The position numbers and the translations under genes were made by a program. Below, piece by piece: positions 1-7,433 of a DNA stretch of 10,062 nt. The notes under the pieces were generated by a model. It had not been told where the DNA came from. It did not search any database and worked only from the letters and a program-made list of their open reading frames with translations. The DNA comes from an uncultured Bacteroidales bacterium (GTDB lineage Bacteria > Bacteroidota > Bacteroidia > Bacteroidales > Muribaculaceae). The stretch lies in contig USHH01000065.1 in NCBI GenBank assembly GCA_900554345.1, forward strand, positions 1 to 10,062, in the 5' to 3' direction. Numbering within the stretch: position 1 is the first letter of the stretch; the number at the start of each line of letters is the position of its first letter.

Positions 1-303
<303 letters not shown>

Positions 304-427
304 ATTCCGAAGAAGAAACAGAATAAGCCACGCCATGCTGGTTGTGGGCTGCGATATGAGGGTCTGAACGCTTGCCGTCACGCCGAGAGCGGCTGACGGG
401 CTTCCACGCCGCATCTTTCCAACCTCA
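304..427 (+). other. 23S-5S internal transcribed spacer with imperfect hairpin
   Basis: A spacer of about 124 nt separates the 23S and 5S rRNAs. I see no tRNA cloverleaf in it. An imperfect hairpin occupies 375-399: CCGTCA (375-380) pairs with TGACGG (394-399), and CGG/CCG pairing is possible inside, closing a small loop. Such stems in rRNA spacers are commonly RNase III-type processing signals; that role is inferred here. Confidence 0.6.
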
Positions 428-538
<111 letters not shown>

Positions 539-543
539 AAACG

Positions 544-575
544 AAAGGGTCTGCGCAAGCAGACCCTTTTCTTTT
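544..575 (+). terminator. Rho-independent terminator of the rRNA operon
   Basis: A perfect stem GGGTCTGC (547-554) / GCAGACCC (559-566) closes a GCAA tetraloop of GNRA type. The stem is extended by AAA/TTT and followed by a T-rich tract TTTTCTTTT ending near 575. It lies 6 nt after the 5S rRNA. The A-rich left flank means it could also act weakly on minus-strand transcripts. Confidence 0.93.
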
Positions 576-600
576 ATAGTTATCATAGCTATATTAGCCA

Positions 601-636
601 GAATAAAAGAGGGAGATCGCTTCGGCAATCTCCCTC
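601..636 (-). terminator. Rho-independent terminator of the AlbA_2 gene
   Basis: On the minus strand, GAGGGAGAT (636-628) pairs with ATCTCCCTC (617-609). After one mismatch, two more GC pairs close a 4-nt loop (621-624). A run of T residues follows (608-605, AAAA on the plus strand). It sits 22 nt beyond the stop codon of the minus-strand gene. The two convergent units, rRNA operon and AlbA_2 gene, are therefore separated by back-to-back terminators. Confidence 0.88.
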
Positions 637-658
637 CCGCTGTTTTCTGAGCCCCGCT

Positions 659-3600
659 TTATCTCTTCCTGCGGGTCTCTATGAATTTCTTTATCGCGCC
701 CGTGTCGAAGATCTCCTCGCTCGCTCCGGGCTTGCGGATGAATAGTCGCCCGTCTTTCCAGAGCACGCCCCTGTGGAAGGGATTCACCTTCACGCGGCAT
801 ATCCAGCGCTTGTCCATCTCCTCCCATTCGATGTCGATGAATTCCGGGAAGAGGCTGCGACCCTCGATTATGCTGCTCACCCTCGCCCCGATCTGGCGCT
901 GGAGAAGGAGATTGTACTTATCCTGCATGTCGCGGATGTCATAGTCGGCGAGACCGCTGTTGAGATAACGGAAATCATTGTCCAGGCCGCGCGGTATGCC
1001 GTTGTTGTCGACTCCGATATACAGTGTGCCGCCCTCGGTATTGAGGAATGCGCATATCGTCTTCACTATCACGTCGCCCTGCATCCGCTCGTCGGCGCGC
1101 ATGCCGTTGTCGGCCGGATACACGGCCGATGTCTTGAACTCATGATAGAGGTCTTCCTGCACGTTGAGCCTCAGGGTGCATACTTCCGGCCATGGCAGCG
1201 ACAGGGTGGTGTATACCTGTTTCTTTATCACTGTGCGTACATCGCCAACGGCAAACCCCTCCAGGGCATTGTAGGCCGTCACCAGGGCCAGAAGGTCTTT
1301 GAGGCGCCTGTCGGCCGATATGTCGGTGGGCACCGCAATCCTTGAGAGATGGGCGCGGTTGTCGAGGCCGGCAAGAATCTGTAGGGTGAGTATGCGCGAG
1401 CTCAGCGCCGGCGACAGCGGACGTATATTGAGGGCCTTGCCGGTCAGCTCCTCTATATTGCGGGCGTCGGGACGTCCGGCGAGCGCGAAGTCCGACAGAG
1501 CCTCCTGCATGCGCATCTGAAGCTCCAGAGAGGCCGACAGCGTGTTGTTGCCTGAGATGTCGGAGACCATCTTCGCTATTCCGAGCGCGCTGTGGCAGCG
1601 CACGAGGTCGCTGCGTGTCATCTCGGCGAGGGTCTCGAAGAGGAAGGCGATGTCGGCCATGGCGGCAGGTGTGATCTCCACATCGCGGATGTAGGCCTGT
1701 TCCCTGGCTGCCGACTGAAAGCTGTTCCATTCCGACTCTTCCATGCGCCCCTTGAAAAGCCCGGAGAGCTGATATCTGAGGGCCTCGGCGCAAAACTGGT
1801 TGGAGTCCATGGTCTGGAGGTCTTCCATATCCTCGTCCTCGCCGGGGAAGTGGTCGAACTTAGTGTTGACATAGAGTTTCCCTTGCGAGGGGATATGGTT
1901 GACATTGGTGATTTTGACATACACCAGGTCATTGAGCCCGAGCTCCTGCGGCCCGTGTTCGATAAGCACCGAGTATCCTTTGTCGGAAACGGCCTTGTAT
2001 TGGTTGCCGCGGATGTCGGTGACCTTCACCAACGGATGCTCGTCGGCGTCGTTGTCCGACTGGGCGAGCGACGCGCAGTCGCTGCGCAGTGTGTCGCGCA
2101 GCGTGAAGCGGCATGTGCCGTCGGGACGCACGTCCTTCACGCGGGCCTGAAGTATGATGTGGGTGTTGTTGTCGTTGAAGATGTCGCGCCAGTGGTTGAA
2201 CGTGAACGAATAAGGCACGATATCGTTAAACGCCAGCATGCCGCGGATGCGCCCGTCGATTGAACGCACATAGAAGTCGGGCACCGGACCGCGCGTGTTC
2301 TGCCCCGTGACGACCACCTCAACCGTAGCTCCGGCCTCCGCGACCTCCGCCCGGCTCTTGATCTCCACGTCGACTCCCTTGAAGAGTATCTTCTCGATTT
2401 CCTGCCATGCCAGACGCTGGAGGCGCAGATTGGCCGACGAGGCGCCGTGGCGCTCCGCCACGCGTTCCGCAAGGTCGATCGAGACGTCGATGGCCCCGAT
2501 CGTGTCGCGGCGCGCGTTCTTGAGCGCGCCCCACGCGTTGCGCGGCTGTATCATCACAGCTCCGGGCTCCACGGCCACCGTCACCTTGTCGTTCTCGAAC
2601 TGTGCGCGGCGCTGCTGTCCGCACAGTGGTCCGTGGGAGAGGCGATAGCCGCATATCTGCGAGATGTTGTCGAGATTCTGCCAGTCGAATTCCAGCGGCA
2701 GCGTGTTGAGCCCGGCGAAGGTGAGAAGGGCCTTCTTCACCTCTGGGCCGTCGTGGCGCCCGGTCACCACGGCAGCCAGCAGGTAGAGGAGCCCGCGGTG
2801 GGAGTCGCGCAGCGCGAAGTCATCGTCGTCGACGCGCAGCAGGAGCTCGATGGCGATAGCCTCGACGAGCTCCCGCAGGTTGTTGCGGTTATAGGGGTTG
2901 ATCGCCTCGCGCCCGGTCTCGATATACATCTCGAGCATCCGCTTCAGCGCCGGGGCGAACATGGCGAGGAAATGCTGGTTGCTTCTGTTTGACTTGATCA
3001 CCTCGAAAAGGCCGGCCACATTGGAGAATGTGAATTGCGGCGCTATGCTCAGTGTGGCGATCAGGACGCCCATTCGTTCCTCCGGCTTGTAGATCCAGCC
3101 GCACTGGCGCAGGGTGGCGATCGTGTGGCCTATCATCTGCTCCGCCTCCCCCGTGGCTACGTTGCGCGCCGCCACAGAATAATATTCAAGCTGCTGTATG
3201 ATGTTGGCGAGCTCGTCGCGGGTCTTAAGCCAGAGGGCCTCGTTGCCCGAGAAGCTGGAGAGGTAGTCGGCGCTCTCCACCACATGGCGCACAAGCGATA
3301 TGAGCCTGTCGACCCACACCACGCGACGCTCCGGAGCCGCCCCGAGCCATTGCGGTATGCGCCTGTACATCATCGCCGCCCCCTGCACAAACCATTCCGG
3401 ATTTCCTTTGGTCGCAAGATCCATCAGCTGGGCAAACGATTCCGAATCCTTAAACCGTGCGGCAACGCGCATCCACGGCGTGCTCTCGCGGGCCACGAAT
3501 TCCAGCAGCGTATCGAAGGTGAAGGCCGTGCTTTTGGTCTCCGGCTCCACATACGACAGCAGAAGCCTGTCCGGAAACACTTTCTCTATGCGGCAGCTGA

Positions 3601-3961
3601 TGTAATCGAAGCGGTTCACTTTCACCGGCCCGAGGTCCACCCGGTAATGGCCGATGCCGTTCTCTTCGTCCTGAAGTGAGAAATTGCCGGGTTTCGCCTG
3701 CTGAACCTTGAACGTGTGTACCGAGCCCTCCTCATAGATTTCCGGATAGAGACGGCTGACCACTTGCGTGAAGCTGTCGTCGGCCTCATAGCGCACTATA
3801 AGCCGTTCCGGTATGTTATACGTCTGAAATTTCAGCGCGCGGATTCTGTAGGTCTGTCCTGTGCCGTTTTCTCCGATTATAAAATAGAGCTTGTCCTGCT
3901 CCCGCTGGGTAATGAATTCCTTGGAGGTGAAAGTATATTCCTTCCCTACTTCATATCTCAT
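659..3961 (-). CDS. Large OB/S1-like protein with C-terminal Schlafen-type AlbA_2 domain
   Basis: An uncharacterised protein of 1100 residues with no signal peptide or membrane segment, so probably cytoplasmic. The C-terminus (about 930-1095) is recognisable as an AlbA_2 (Schlafen-like) domain: HEFKTS (940-945), AFLNTEGGTLYIGVDNNG (971-988), a distal GRLFIRKPGAS (1071-1081). E936, E941 and K943 form E-x4-E-x-K, and D985 lies in GVDNNG. In animal Schlafen nucleases a comparable set of acidic residues cleaves tRNA/rRNA; activity here is inference. Beta-rich segments near 1-60, 65-145, 540-625 and 640-705 look like OB/S1-type nucleic-acid-binding folds, but I cannot confirm them. Residues 150-450 and 715-915 are mainly helical. 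Bacterial AlbA_2 proteins have also been annotated as transcriptional regulators. ATG at 3961 is the first start; no Shine-Dalgarno is seen, as usual in Bacteroidetes. The gene is monocistronic and convergent with the rRNA operon. Confidence 0.85.
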   Translation of the reverse strand: MRYEVGKEYTFTSKEFITQREQDKLYFIIGENGTGQTYRIRALKFQTYNIPERLIVRYEADDSFTQVVSRLYPEIYEEGSVHTFKVQQAKPGNFSLQDEENGIGHYRVDLGPVKVNRFDYISCRIEKVFPDRLLLSYVEPETKSTAFTFDTLLEFVARESTPWMRVAARFKDSESFAQLMDLATKGNPEWFVQGAAMMYRRIPQWLGAAPERRVVWVDRLISLVRHVVESADYLSSFSGNEALWLKTRDELANIIQQLEYYSVAARNVATGEAEQMIGHTIATLRQCGWIYKPEERMGVLIATLSIAPQFTFSNVAGLFEVIKSNRSNQHFLAMFAPALKRMLEMYIETGREAINPYNRNNLRELVEAIAIELLLRVDDDDFALRDSHRGLLYLLAAVVTGRHDGPEVKKALLTFAGLNTLPLEFDWQNLDNISQICGYRLSHGPLCGQQRRAQFENDKVTVAVEPGAVMIQPRNAWGALKNARRDTIGAIDVSIDLAERVAERHGASSANLRLQRLAWQEIEKILFKGVDVEIKSRAEVAEAGATVEVVVTGQNTRGPVPDFYVRSIDGRIRGMLAFNDIVPYSFTFNHWRDIFNDNNTHIILQARVKDVRPDGTCRFTLRDTLRSDCASLAQSDNDADEHPLVKVTDIRGNQYKAVSDKGYSVLIEHGPQELGLNDLVYVKITNVNHIPSQGKLYVNTKFDHFPGEDEDMEDLQTMDSNQFCAEALRYQLSGLFKGRMEESEWNSFQSAAREQAYIRDVEITPAAMADIAFLFETLAEMTRSDLVRCHSALGIAKMVSDISGNNTLSASLELQMRMQEALSDFALAGRPDARNIEELTGKALNIRPLSPALSSRILTLQILAGLDNRAHLSRIAVPTDISADRRLKDLLALVTAYNALEGFAVGDVRTVIKKQVYTTLSLPWPEVCTLRLNVQEDLYHEFKTSAVYPADNGMRADERMQGDVIVKTICAFLNTEGGTLYIGVDNNGIPRGLDNDFRYLNSGLADYDIRDMQDKYNLLLQRQIGARVSSIIEGRSLFPEFIDIEWEEMDKRWICRVKVNPFHRGVLWKDGRLFIRKPGASEEIFDTGAIKKFIETRRKR

Positions 3962-3995
3962 TGCGTTTAAGAGTTAAGTTATTATATAGTGGTTT

Positions 3996-4031
3996 AGGTA
4001 TCAGCCTAATACCCGCCGGCGGGAGATACCT
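3996..4031 (-). other. Inverted repeat upstream of the AlbA_2 gene
   Basis: AGGTATC (3996-4002) is the exact reverse complement of GATACCT (4025-4031). The enclosed segment contains the palindrome CCCGCCGGCGGG (4012-4023). It lies 34 nt before the start codon of the minus-strand AlbA_2 gene. It could be a structured leader or a protein-binding site, but no known riboswitch family is recognised. It might also be chance in GC-rich DNA. Confidence 0.4.
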
Positions 4032-4061
4032 GCCCCTGCCGCGGGGCCATTGGCGGAATAC

Positions 4062-4097
4062 AAAAGGCCGCCGCGCCCTTCTCGGGGCGTGGCGGCA
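4062..4097 (-). terminator. Rho-independent terminator of the ferredoxin gene
   Basis: A 12-bp stem with one G-T pair is formed by 4067-4078 and 4085-4096 around a 6-nt loop. Read on the minus strand it is followed by CTTTTG (4066-4061). It lies 38 nt beyond the ferredoxin stop codon and separates that gene from the AlbA_2 gene downstream, so the two are probably separate transcripts. Confidence 0.85.
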
Positions 4098-4134
4098 TCT
4101 TGTTCCGGTGCCTGCCGGAGGCCATCAAGGCTTT

Positions 4135-4302
4135 TTAGCCCTCTGTGATGGCGTCGTTGGGGCAAACCTGCGCGCAGCTGCCGCAGCTGATGCAGACATC
4201 AGGATTGATTTTGTAGATATCGCCCTCTGAGATAGCGTCTACCGGACATACCGACTGGCATGTGCCGCATGCGATACAGTTGTCGCCGATTACGTAAGCC
4301 AT
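4135..4302 (-). CDS. 2[4Fe-4S] ferredoxin (4Fe-4S binding protein)
   Basis: A complete 55-residue protein, MAYVIGDNCI to the C-terminal AITEG, found by reading the minus strand from ATG at 4302 to TAA at 4137-4135. It has two classical cluster-binding motifs C-x2-C-x2-C-x3-C-P: Cys 9, 12, 15, 19 and Cys 37, 40, 43, 47. The internal two-fold repeat is that of clostridial-type bacterial ferredoxins, small soluble electron carriers for low-potential redox enzymes. The length is exactly that of the family. It has its own promoter (TAATTTTG, 4394-4387) and terminator, so it is a stand-alone gene. No partner enzyme is encoded nearby, so its redox partner cannot be told from context. Confidence 0.97.
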   Translation of the reverse strand: MAYVIGDNCIACGTCQSVCPVDAISEGDIYKINPDVCISCGSCAQVCPNDAITEG

Positions 4303-4386
4303 AATTGTAAAGTTTTATTTGATTGAGTTTTGTGTCTGTATGCGTTTTATTGGTTGCCGGCACGCCATGCGTCCCGGTTTGTGTGG

Positions 4387-4417
4387 CAAAATTAATGGTT
4401 TATTTCCATTTGTCCAA
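4387..4417 (-). promoter_or_regulatory. Bacteroidetes-type promoter for the ferredoxin gene
   Basis: Read on the minus strand, TAATTTTG (4394-4387) is a perfect match to the Bacteroidetes -7 consensus TAnnTTTG. TTG (4417-4415) lies 20 nt upstream, where the -33 element is expected. Transcription would start near 4380, giving a leader of about 78 nt before the ferredoxin ATG. The start site is predicted only. Confidence 0.7.
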
Positions 4418-4579
4418 TCCCCCGGCCTATATTTAAACTGCGTCTAATCTTCCTCAAAAGCCAATCCGCCCGCTACTCCCTCGCGATTCTTTTCAGATTC
4501 CATTCTTATTTCGTCACTTTATACTGTGTGTTTATTGTTTGTTAACGTTCTGCTGCAAGATGTTGGCACCGATGGGCGC

Positions 4580-4587
4580 TAACTTTG
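4580..4587 (+). promoter_or_regulatory. Bacteroidetes -7 promoter box for the 118-residue protein
   Basis: TAACTTTG at 4580-4587, followed by CA, is an exact match to the TAnnTTTG box of the Bacteroidetes primary sigma factor. Transcription would start near 4594, leaving a leader of about 53 nt. No good -33 TTTG is found at the usual spacing; the nearest TTG (4563-4565) is only 14 nt away, so the promoter may be weaker or regulated. Confidence 0.6.
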
Positions 4588-4646
4588 CATTGTCGCTCCG
4601 AGGCAGCGGCTCATTCCCAGTCTCAACTCAAAACAGAAACAGAATT

Positions 4647-5003
4647 ATGATGGAGTCTACACGCAACAGTCAATCCATGAGAATCGGCGACCGCGTATAC
4701 GCGCGCCTCACATTGTGTGGCAACACTATAGCCGAGATCACAGGCGACCGGTTCGCCGGCATCACCGACGTGCTCTCGTCGCTGCGCCACAAGGCAGCGA
4801 GGGTCCGTGGCCTCACAAGCCTTTATGTCCGCAATCAGTCGCAGGGCTGGAGCGTGGAGCGCCCCCTGATGCTCTACACCCGGTCCGCTCCCGGCGCCCC
4901 GCTCCGGGGCCGCGACTCCGCCTGCGCCACGAGGCCGGCATCTCTCTTCTCTCCCTCCTGCGGCATACCCAGACCGGAGATGCAGTTTCCCTGGACTCTG
5001 TAG
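4647..5003 (+). CDS. Small conserved Bacteroidales protein of unknown function
   Basis: A 118-residue cytoplasmic protein with no signal peptide. The N-terminal part (residues 11-82, from MRIGDRVYARLTLCGN) looks like a compact alpha/beta domain. The stretch SLYVRNQSQGWSVERPLMLY (about 62-81) and the C-terminal QFPWTL resemble small hypothetical proteins I remember from Bacteroidales; I know no function for them. A variable, Arg/Pro/Ser-rich linker (about 84-112) precedes the FPW end. An in-frame ATG at 4539 lies upstream of the TAACTTTG promoter and would add an unrelated 36-residue extension, so I start at the tandem ATGATG at 4647/4650; the second ATG is equally possible. The gene stands alone, 161 nt before dut. 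Confidence 0.7.
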   Translation: MMESTRNSQSMRIGDRVYARLTLCGNTIAEITGDRFAGITDVLSSLRHKAARVRGLTSLYVRNQSQGWSVERPLMLYTRSAPGAPLRGRDSACATRPASLFSPSCGIPRPEMQFPWTL

Positions 5004-5097
5004 CCCGGCAGCCTTACGGCATACGGCACCCCCTGATTTACCTTTCCCTTGAGCGCGATTTTAAGAAATTACACCCCGCATCGCACCGCATTATAAA

Positions 5098-5114
5098 TAT
5101 TTTTGTTACCTTTG
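5098..5114 (+). promoter_or_regulatory. Overlapping Bacteroidetes -7 boxes for the dut operon
   Basis: Two exact TAnnTTTG matches occur back to back: TATTTTTG (5098-5105) and TACCTTTG (5107-5114). The second is followed by TAGG. Either would give a leader of about 45-55 nt before the dut ATG. No convincing -33 box is present at the usual distance from either. Only the sequence match supports this. Confidence 0.6.
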
Positions 5115-5164
5115 TAGGTTACTCTCTCTTATTTATATCATAGCTTTAAAATTTCGCGCCATAT

Positions 5165-5611
5165 ATGGAAAGCATTAAGGTGAAAATCATCAACAGGAGC
5201 GGCCATGAGCTCCCGGAATACGCCACTCCGGGAGCCGCCGGTATGGATGTCAGGGCATATCTCCCCGACGGCCCGGTCACCATCGGCCGTTTCCAGCGGG
5301 CCCTTATCCCCACAGGCCTCTTCATGCAGCTCCCCGGAGGATACGAATGTCAGATCAGGCCACGCTCGGGGCTCGCCCTCAACTACGGCATCACTGTGGC
5401 CAACACTCCGGGAACCGTCGATGCCGACTACCGGGGTGAGATTTGCGTCATCCTCATCAATCTCGGTGAAGACGATTTCGTGGTCAACGACGGCGAGCGG
5501 ATCTGCCAGATGGTGATCACAAGGTATTCACACATAGAATGGGAGCCTGCCGGGCGCCTCGACCGCACTGTGCGCGAGGACGGCGCCTTCGGGCACACCG
5601 GCACCGAATGA
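5165..5611 (+). CDS. dut: Deoxyuridine 5'-triphosphate nucleotidohydrolase (dUTPase)
   Basis: Hydrolyses dUTP to dUMP and pyrophosphate, keeping uracil out of DNA and supplying dUMP for thymidylate synthesis; members of this family are homotrimers. At 148 residues it has the normal length. All five trimeric-dUTPase motifs are visible: I PGAAGMDVRA (22-31), II RPRSGLAL (near 65-72), III NTPGTVDADYRGE (near 81-93), with the catalytic Asp in VDADYRG, IV GERICQMVI (near 109-117), V at the C-terminus. Motif V reads REDGAFGHTG, where R-G-x-G-G-F-G-[SH]-T-G is usual, so two glycines are replaced in the flexible arm over the active site. The ATG at 5165 has no Shine-Dalgarno. It heads a probable operon; the TPR gene follows after 25 nt. 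Confidence 0.97.
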   Translation: MESIKVKIINRSGHELPEYATPGAAGMDVRAYLPDGPVTIGRFQRALIPTGLFMQLPGGYECQIRPRSGLALNYGITVANTPGTVDADYRGEICVILINLGEDDFVVNDGERICQMVITRYSHIEWEPAGRLDRTVREDGAFGHTGTE

Positions 5612-5636
5612 TTCCGCCTTCCCATCCCGCTGCATT

Positions 5637-7433
5637 ATGATGAAAAGAAACTGGCTCTCTGTTCTCCTTCTTGCCATGGGCTGTCTCGCCGCCACGGCTC
5701 TTGCCGACGCGCCTGCTACCGACAGGGCCAAGGCCCGGTATTATTATATCGAGGGAATGCTCCGCGAGGCCACCGGCTCCGACATCCAGGCCCATGAGTT
5801 CTTCAAGCGTGCGGTGCTCGCCGACTCCACCTACAGGGAGGCCCTCTATGCCCTCGCCACCACGAGGCTGATGGTGCGCAACGACTCCCTGCAGACACCC
5901 TCCGGAATGCTCGGCAGCCTCGCCCTCATGCGTCCCTTTGTAGATGCCTATCCCGACGACTTCAACGAAAACCAGTTTTACGCCTACGCCGCCCGCCAGC
6001 TCGGCGACCCTAAGGAGTCCGTCAGGGTCTTCGAGCGTATCGCCACCCGCCTTCCGGCCAAGACCACAGCCCTGCTGCAGCTCGGCGACGCCTACATGGC
6101 CGACGACAATCCGAAGGCTGCCGTCGACGCCCTGTCGCGCTTCGAGGCCATTGAAGGGGCCTCCCCGCAGCTCGCCATGCGCAAGCTCGGGTATATGGCC
6201 ACCGCGGGCGACACCGTCGGCGTCCTCGCCGAGGCCGACAGGCTGATCAGGGAAAATCCCAAAGATCCTGTCTACCGCATTCTCAAGGGCGATGTCCTCA
6301 GAGTGATCGGCCGGACAGACTCCGTCGAGAAATACTATATCGAGGCCGAGATGGTCAATCCCGAATACGGCGCCGCCAAGCTATCGCTCGCCAACCTGTA
6401 TCTCGAGCGCGGCGACAGCACGGCCTATGACGCCAAGATCTACGAGGCGCTCATCTCCGAGGATTTCGGCATGGAAGACAAGAGAGACCTCCTCGCGGAA
6501 TACCTCCAGACTCTCATCAGCCAGAAGAACGACACCCGCCGCGGCGACAACCTCTTCAAGGTGCTCCGCGAGCAGTATCCCCACGAGCCCACGGTGATCA
6601 ATCTCGAGGCCCGGTATTCGGCCGCCAAGGGTGAGCTCGACTACGCCGCCGAGCTCATGGGATACGTCACGGACCTCGAGCCCGACAAGGAGCAGAACTG
6701 GGGACAGCTCATGAGCTATTTCTCGGCCGGGAAGCATTTCGACGAGGCCGACAAGGCTTACCGCAAGGCGCTCGACCACATCACTCCCACCCGCGACCTG
6801 AGGATGCTTCACGCTATGGTGCTCGCCCTCGACAAGCGCTACGACGACGCGCAGGAGGCATATGCCGACGTCGTGAGGCAGATCGCCCCGGGAGCCCCCA
6901 TCACCGAGCCCGTCACCGACCCTGCCCTCAAGAACCTCGACTACAACTCCCTGATGGCCCTCAGCGACATCTATACTGCCATCGGCGACATGTGGTATCA
7001 GGCCGGCGACCTGCAGAAAACTTTCGGAGCCTACGACAACGCGCTCTTCTTCAATCCCATCAACGCCATGACGCTCAACAACTACGCCTATTTCCTCGCC
7101 GAGAACGACGGCGACCTCGAGAAGGCACGCACCATGAGCCGCAAGGCCGTTGATCTGGAAAGCGCCAACGATACTTTCCTCGACACCTACGCCTGGGTCC
7201 TCTTTCGCCAGGGCGATTACAAGGAGGCCAGAAACTATCAGCAGAAGGCTGTGGAGATCGCCGAGCAGAACGGCGAGCCCAGCGCCGAGCTATATTCCCA
7301 TTACGGCGATATCCTCTTTATGGACAAGGAGCCCGACAAGGCTCTCGACTACTGGAGCAAGGCTCTCGAGCTCGAGCCCGACGACGAGCTGCTCCAGCGT
7401 AAGGTGAAACAAAAGACTTTTTTCTACGAATGA
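5637..7433 (+). CDS. Exported tetratricopeptide repeat (TPR) protein
   Basis: A 598-residue protein with an N-terminal export signal (MMKRN then a hydrophobic run LSVLLLAMGCLAATALA), cleaved probably after ALA near residue 23. A Cys at 16 follows AMG, but this is a poor lipobox, so lipoprotein status is uncertain. The rest is almost entirely helical TPR units: clear ones near 32-77, 145-175, 210-255, 330-400 and, best conserved, 425-585, with typical motifs such as AYDNALFFNPINAMTLNNYA and ALDYWSKALELEPDD. TPR arrays are protein-binding scaffolds; in Bacteroidetes such proteins beside DUF4292 are predicted envelope factors, but I know of no demonstrated role. No Shine-Dalgarno; tandem ATGs at 5637/5640. 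Its stop overlaps the next start (ATGA), indicating translational coupling. Confidence 0.92.
   Translation: MMKRNWLSVLLLAMGCLAATALADAPATDRAKARYYYIEGMLREATGSDIQAHEFFKRAVLADSTYREALYALATTRLMVRNDSLQTPSGMLGSLALMRPFVDAYPDDFNENQFYAYAARQLGDPKESVRVFERIATRLPAKTTALLQLGDAYMADDNPKAAVDALSRFEAIEGASPQLAMRKLGYMATAGDTVGVLAEADRLIRENPKDPVYRILKGDVLRVIGRTDSVEKYYIEAEMVNPEYGAAKLSLANLYLERGDSTAYDAKIYEALISEDFGMEDKRDLLAEYLQTLISQKNDTRRGDNLFKVLREQYPHEPTVINLEARYSAAKGELDYAAELMGYVTDLEPDKEQNWGQLMSYFSAGKHFDEADKAYRKALDHITPTRDLRMLHAMVLALDKRYDDAQEAYADVVRQIAPGAPITEPVTDPALKNLDYNSLMALSDIYTAIGDMWYQAGDLQKTFGAYDNALFFNPINAMTLNNYAYFLAENDGDLEKARTMSRKAVDLESANDTFLDTYAWVLFRQGDYKEARNYQQKAVEIAEQNGEPSAELYSHYGDILFMDKEPDKALDYWSKALELEPDDELLQRKVKQKTFFYE

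Larger units (their letters stand above)
4303..4646. other. Divergent intergenic region
   Basis: 344 nt between the divergent ferredoxin and hypothetical-protein genes. It contains one promoter for each direction (TAATTTTG on the minus strand, TAACTTTG on the plus strand). The AT-rich stretch between them (about 4400-4580) contains no gene, tRNA or strong hairpin that I can see. Confidence 0.7.

Noticed and set aside
304..427. A tRNA gene in the 23S-5S spacer.
   Set aside because: No acceptor/T-arm pairing or TTCGANNC motif is present; the only structure is a simple imperfect hairpin.
773..3679. Several long plus-strand frames (773-1345, 1592-2263, 2447-2992, 3035-3679) opposite the AlbA_2 gene.
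   Set aside because: They lie within one intact 1100-codon gene with recognisable domains, are mutually out of order and have Arg/His/Pro/Val-rich composition typical of antisense frames in GC-rich DNA.
4564..4588. TGGCACCGATGGGCGC as a sigma-54 -24/-12 promoter.
   Set aside because: The TTGC -12 element is not at the required spacing, while an exact Bacteroidetes TAnnTTTG box overlaps the place.
4539..4646. A longer N-terminal start (ATG 4539) for the 118-residue protein.
   Set aside because: It would begin upstream of the -7 promoter box at 4580 and add 36 residues without recognisable character.
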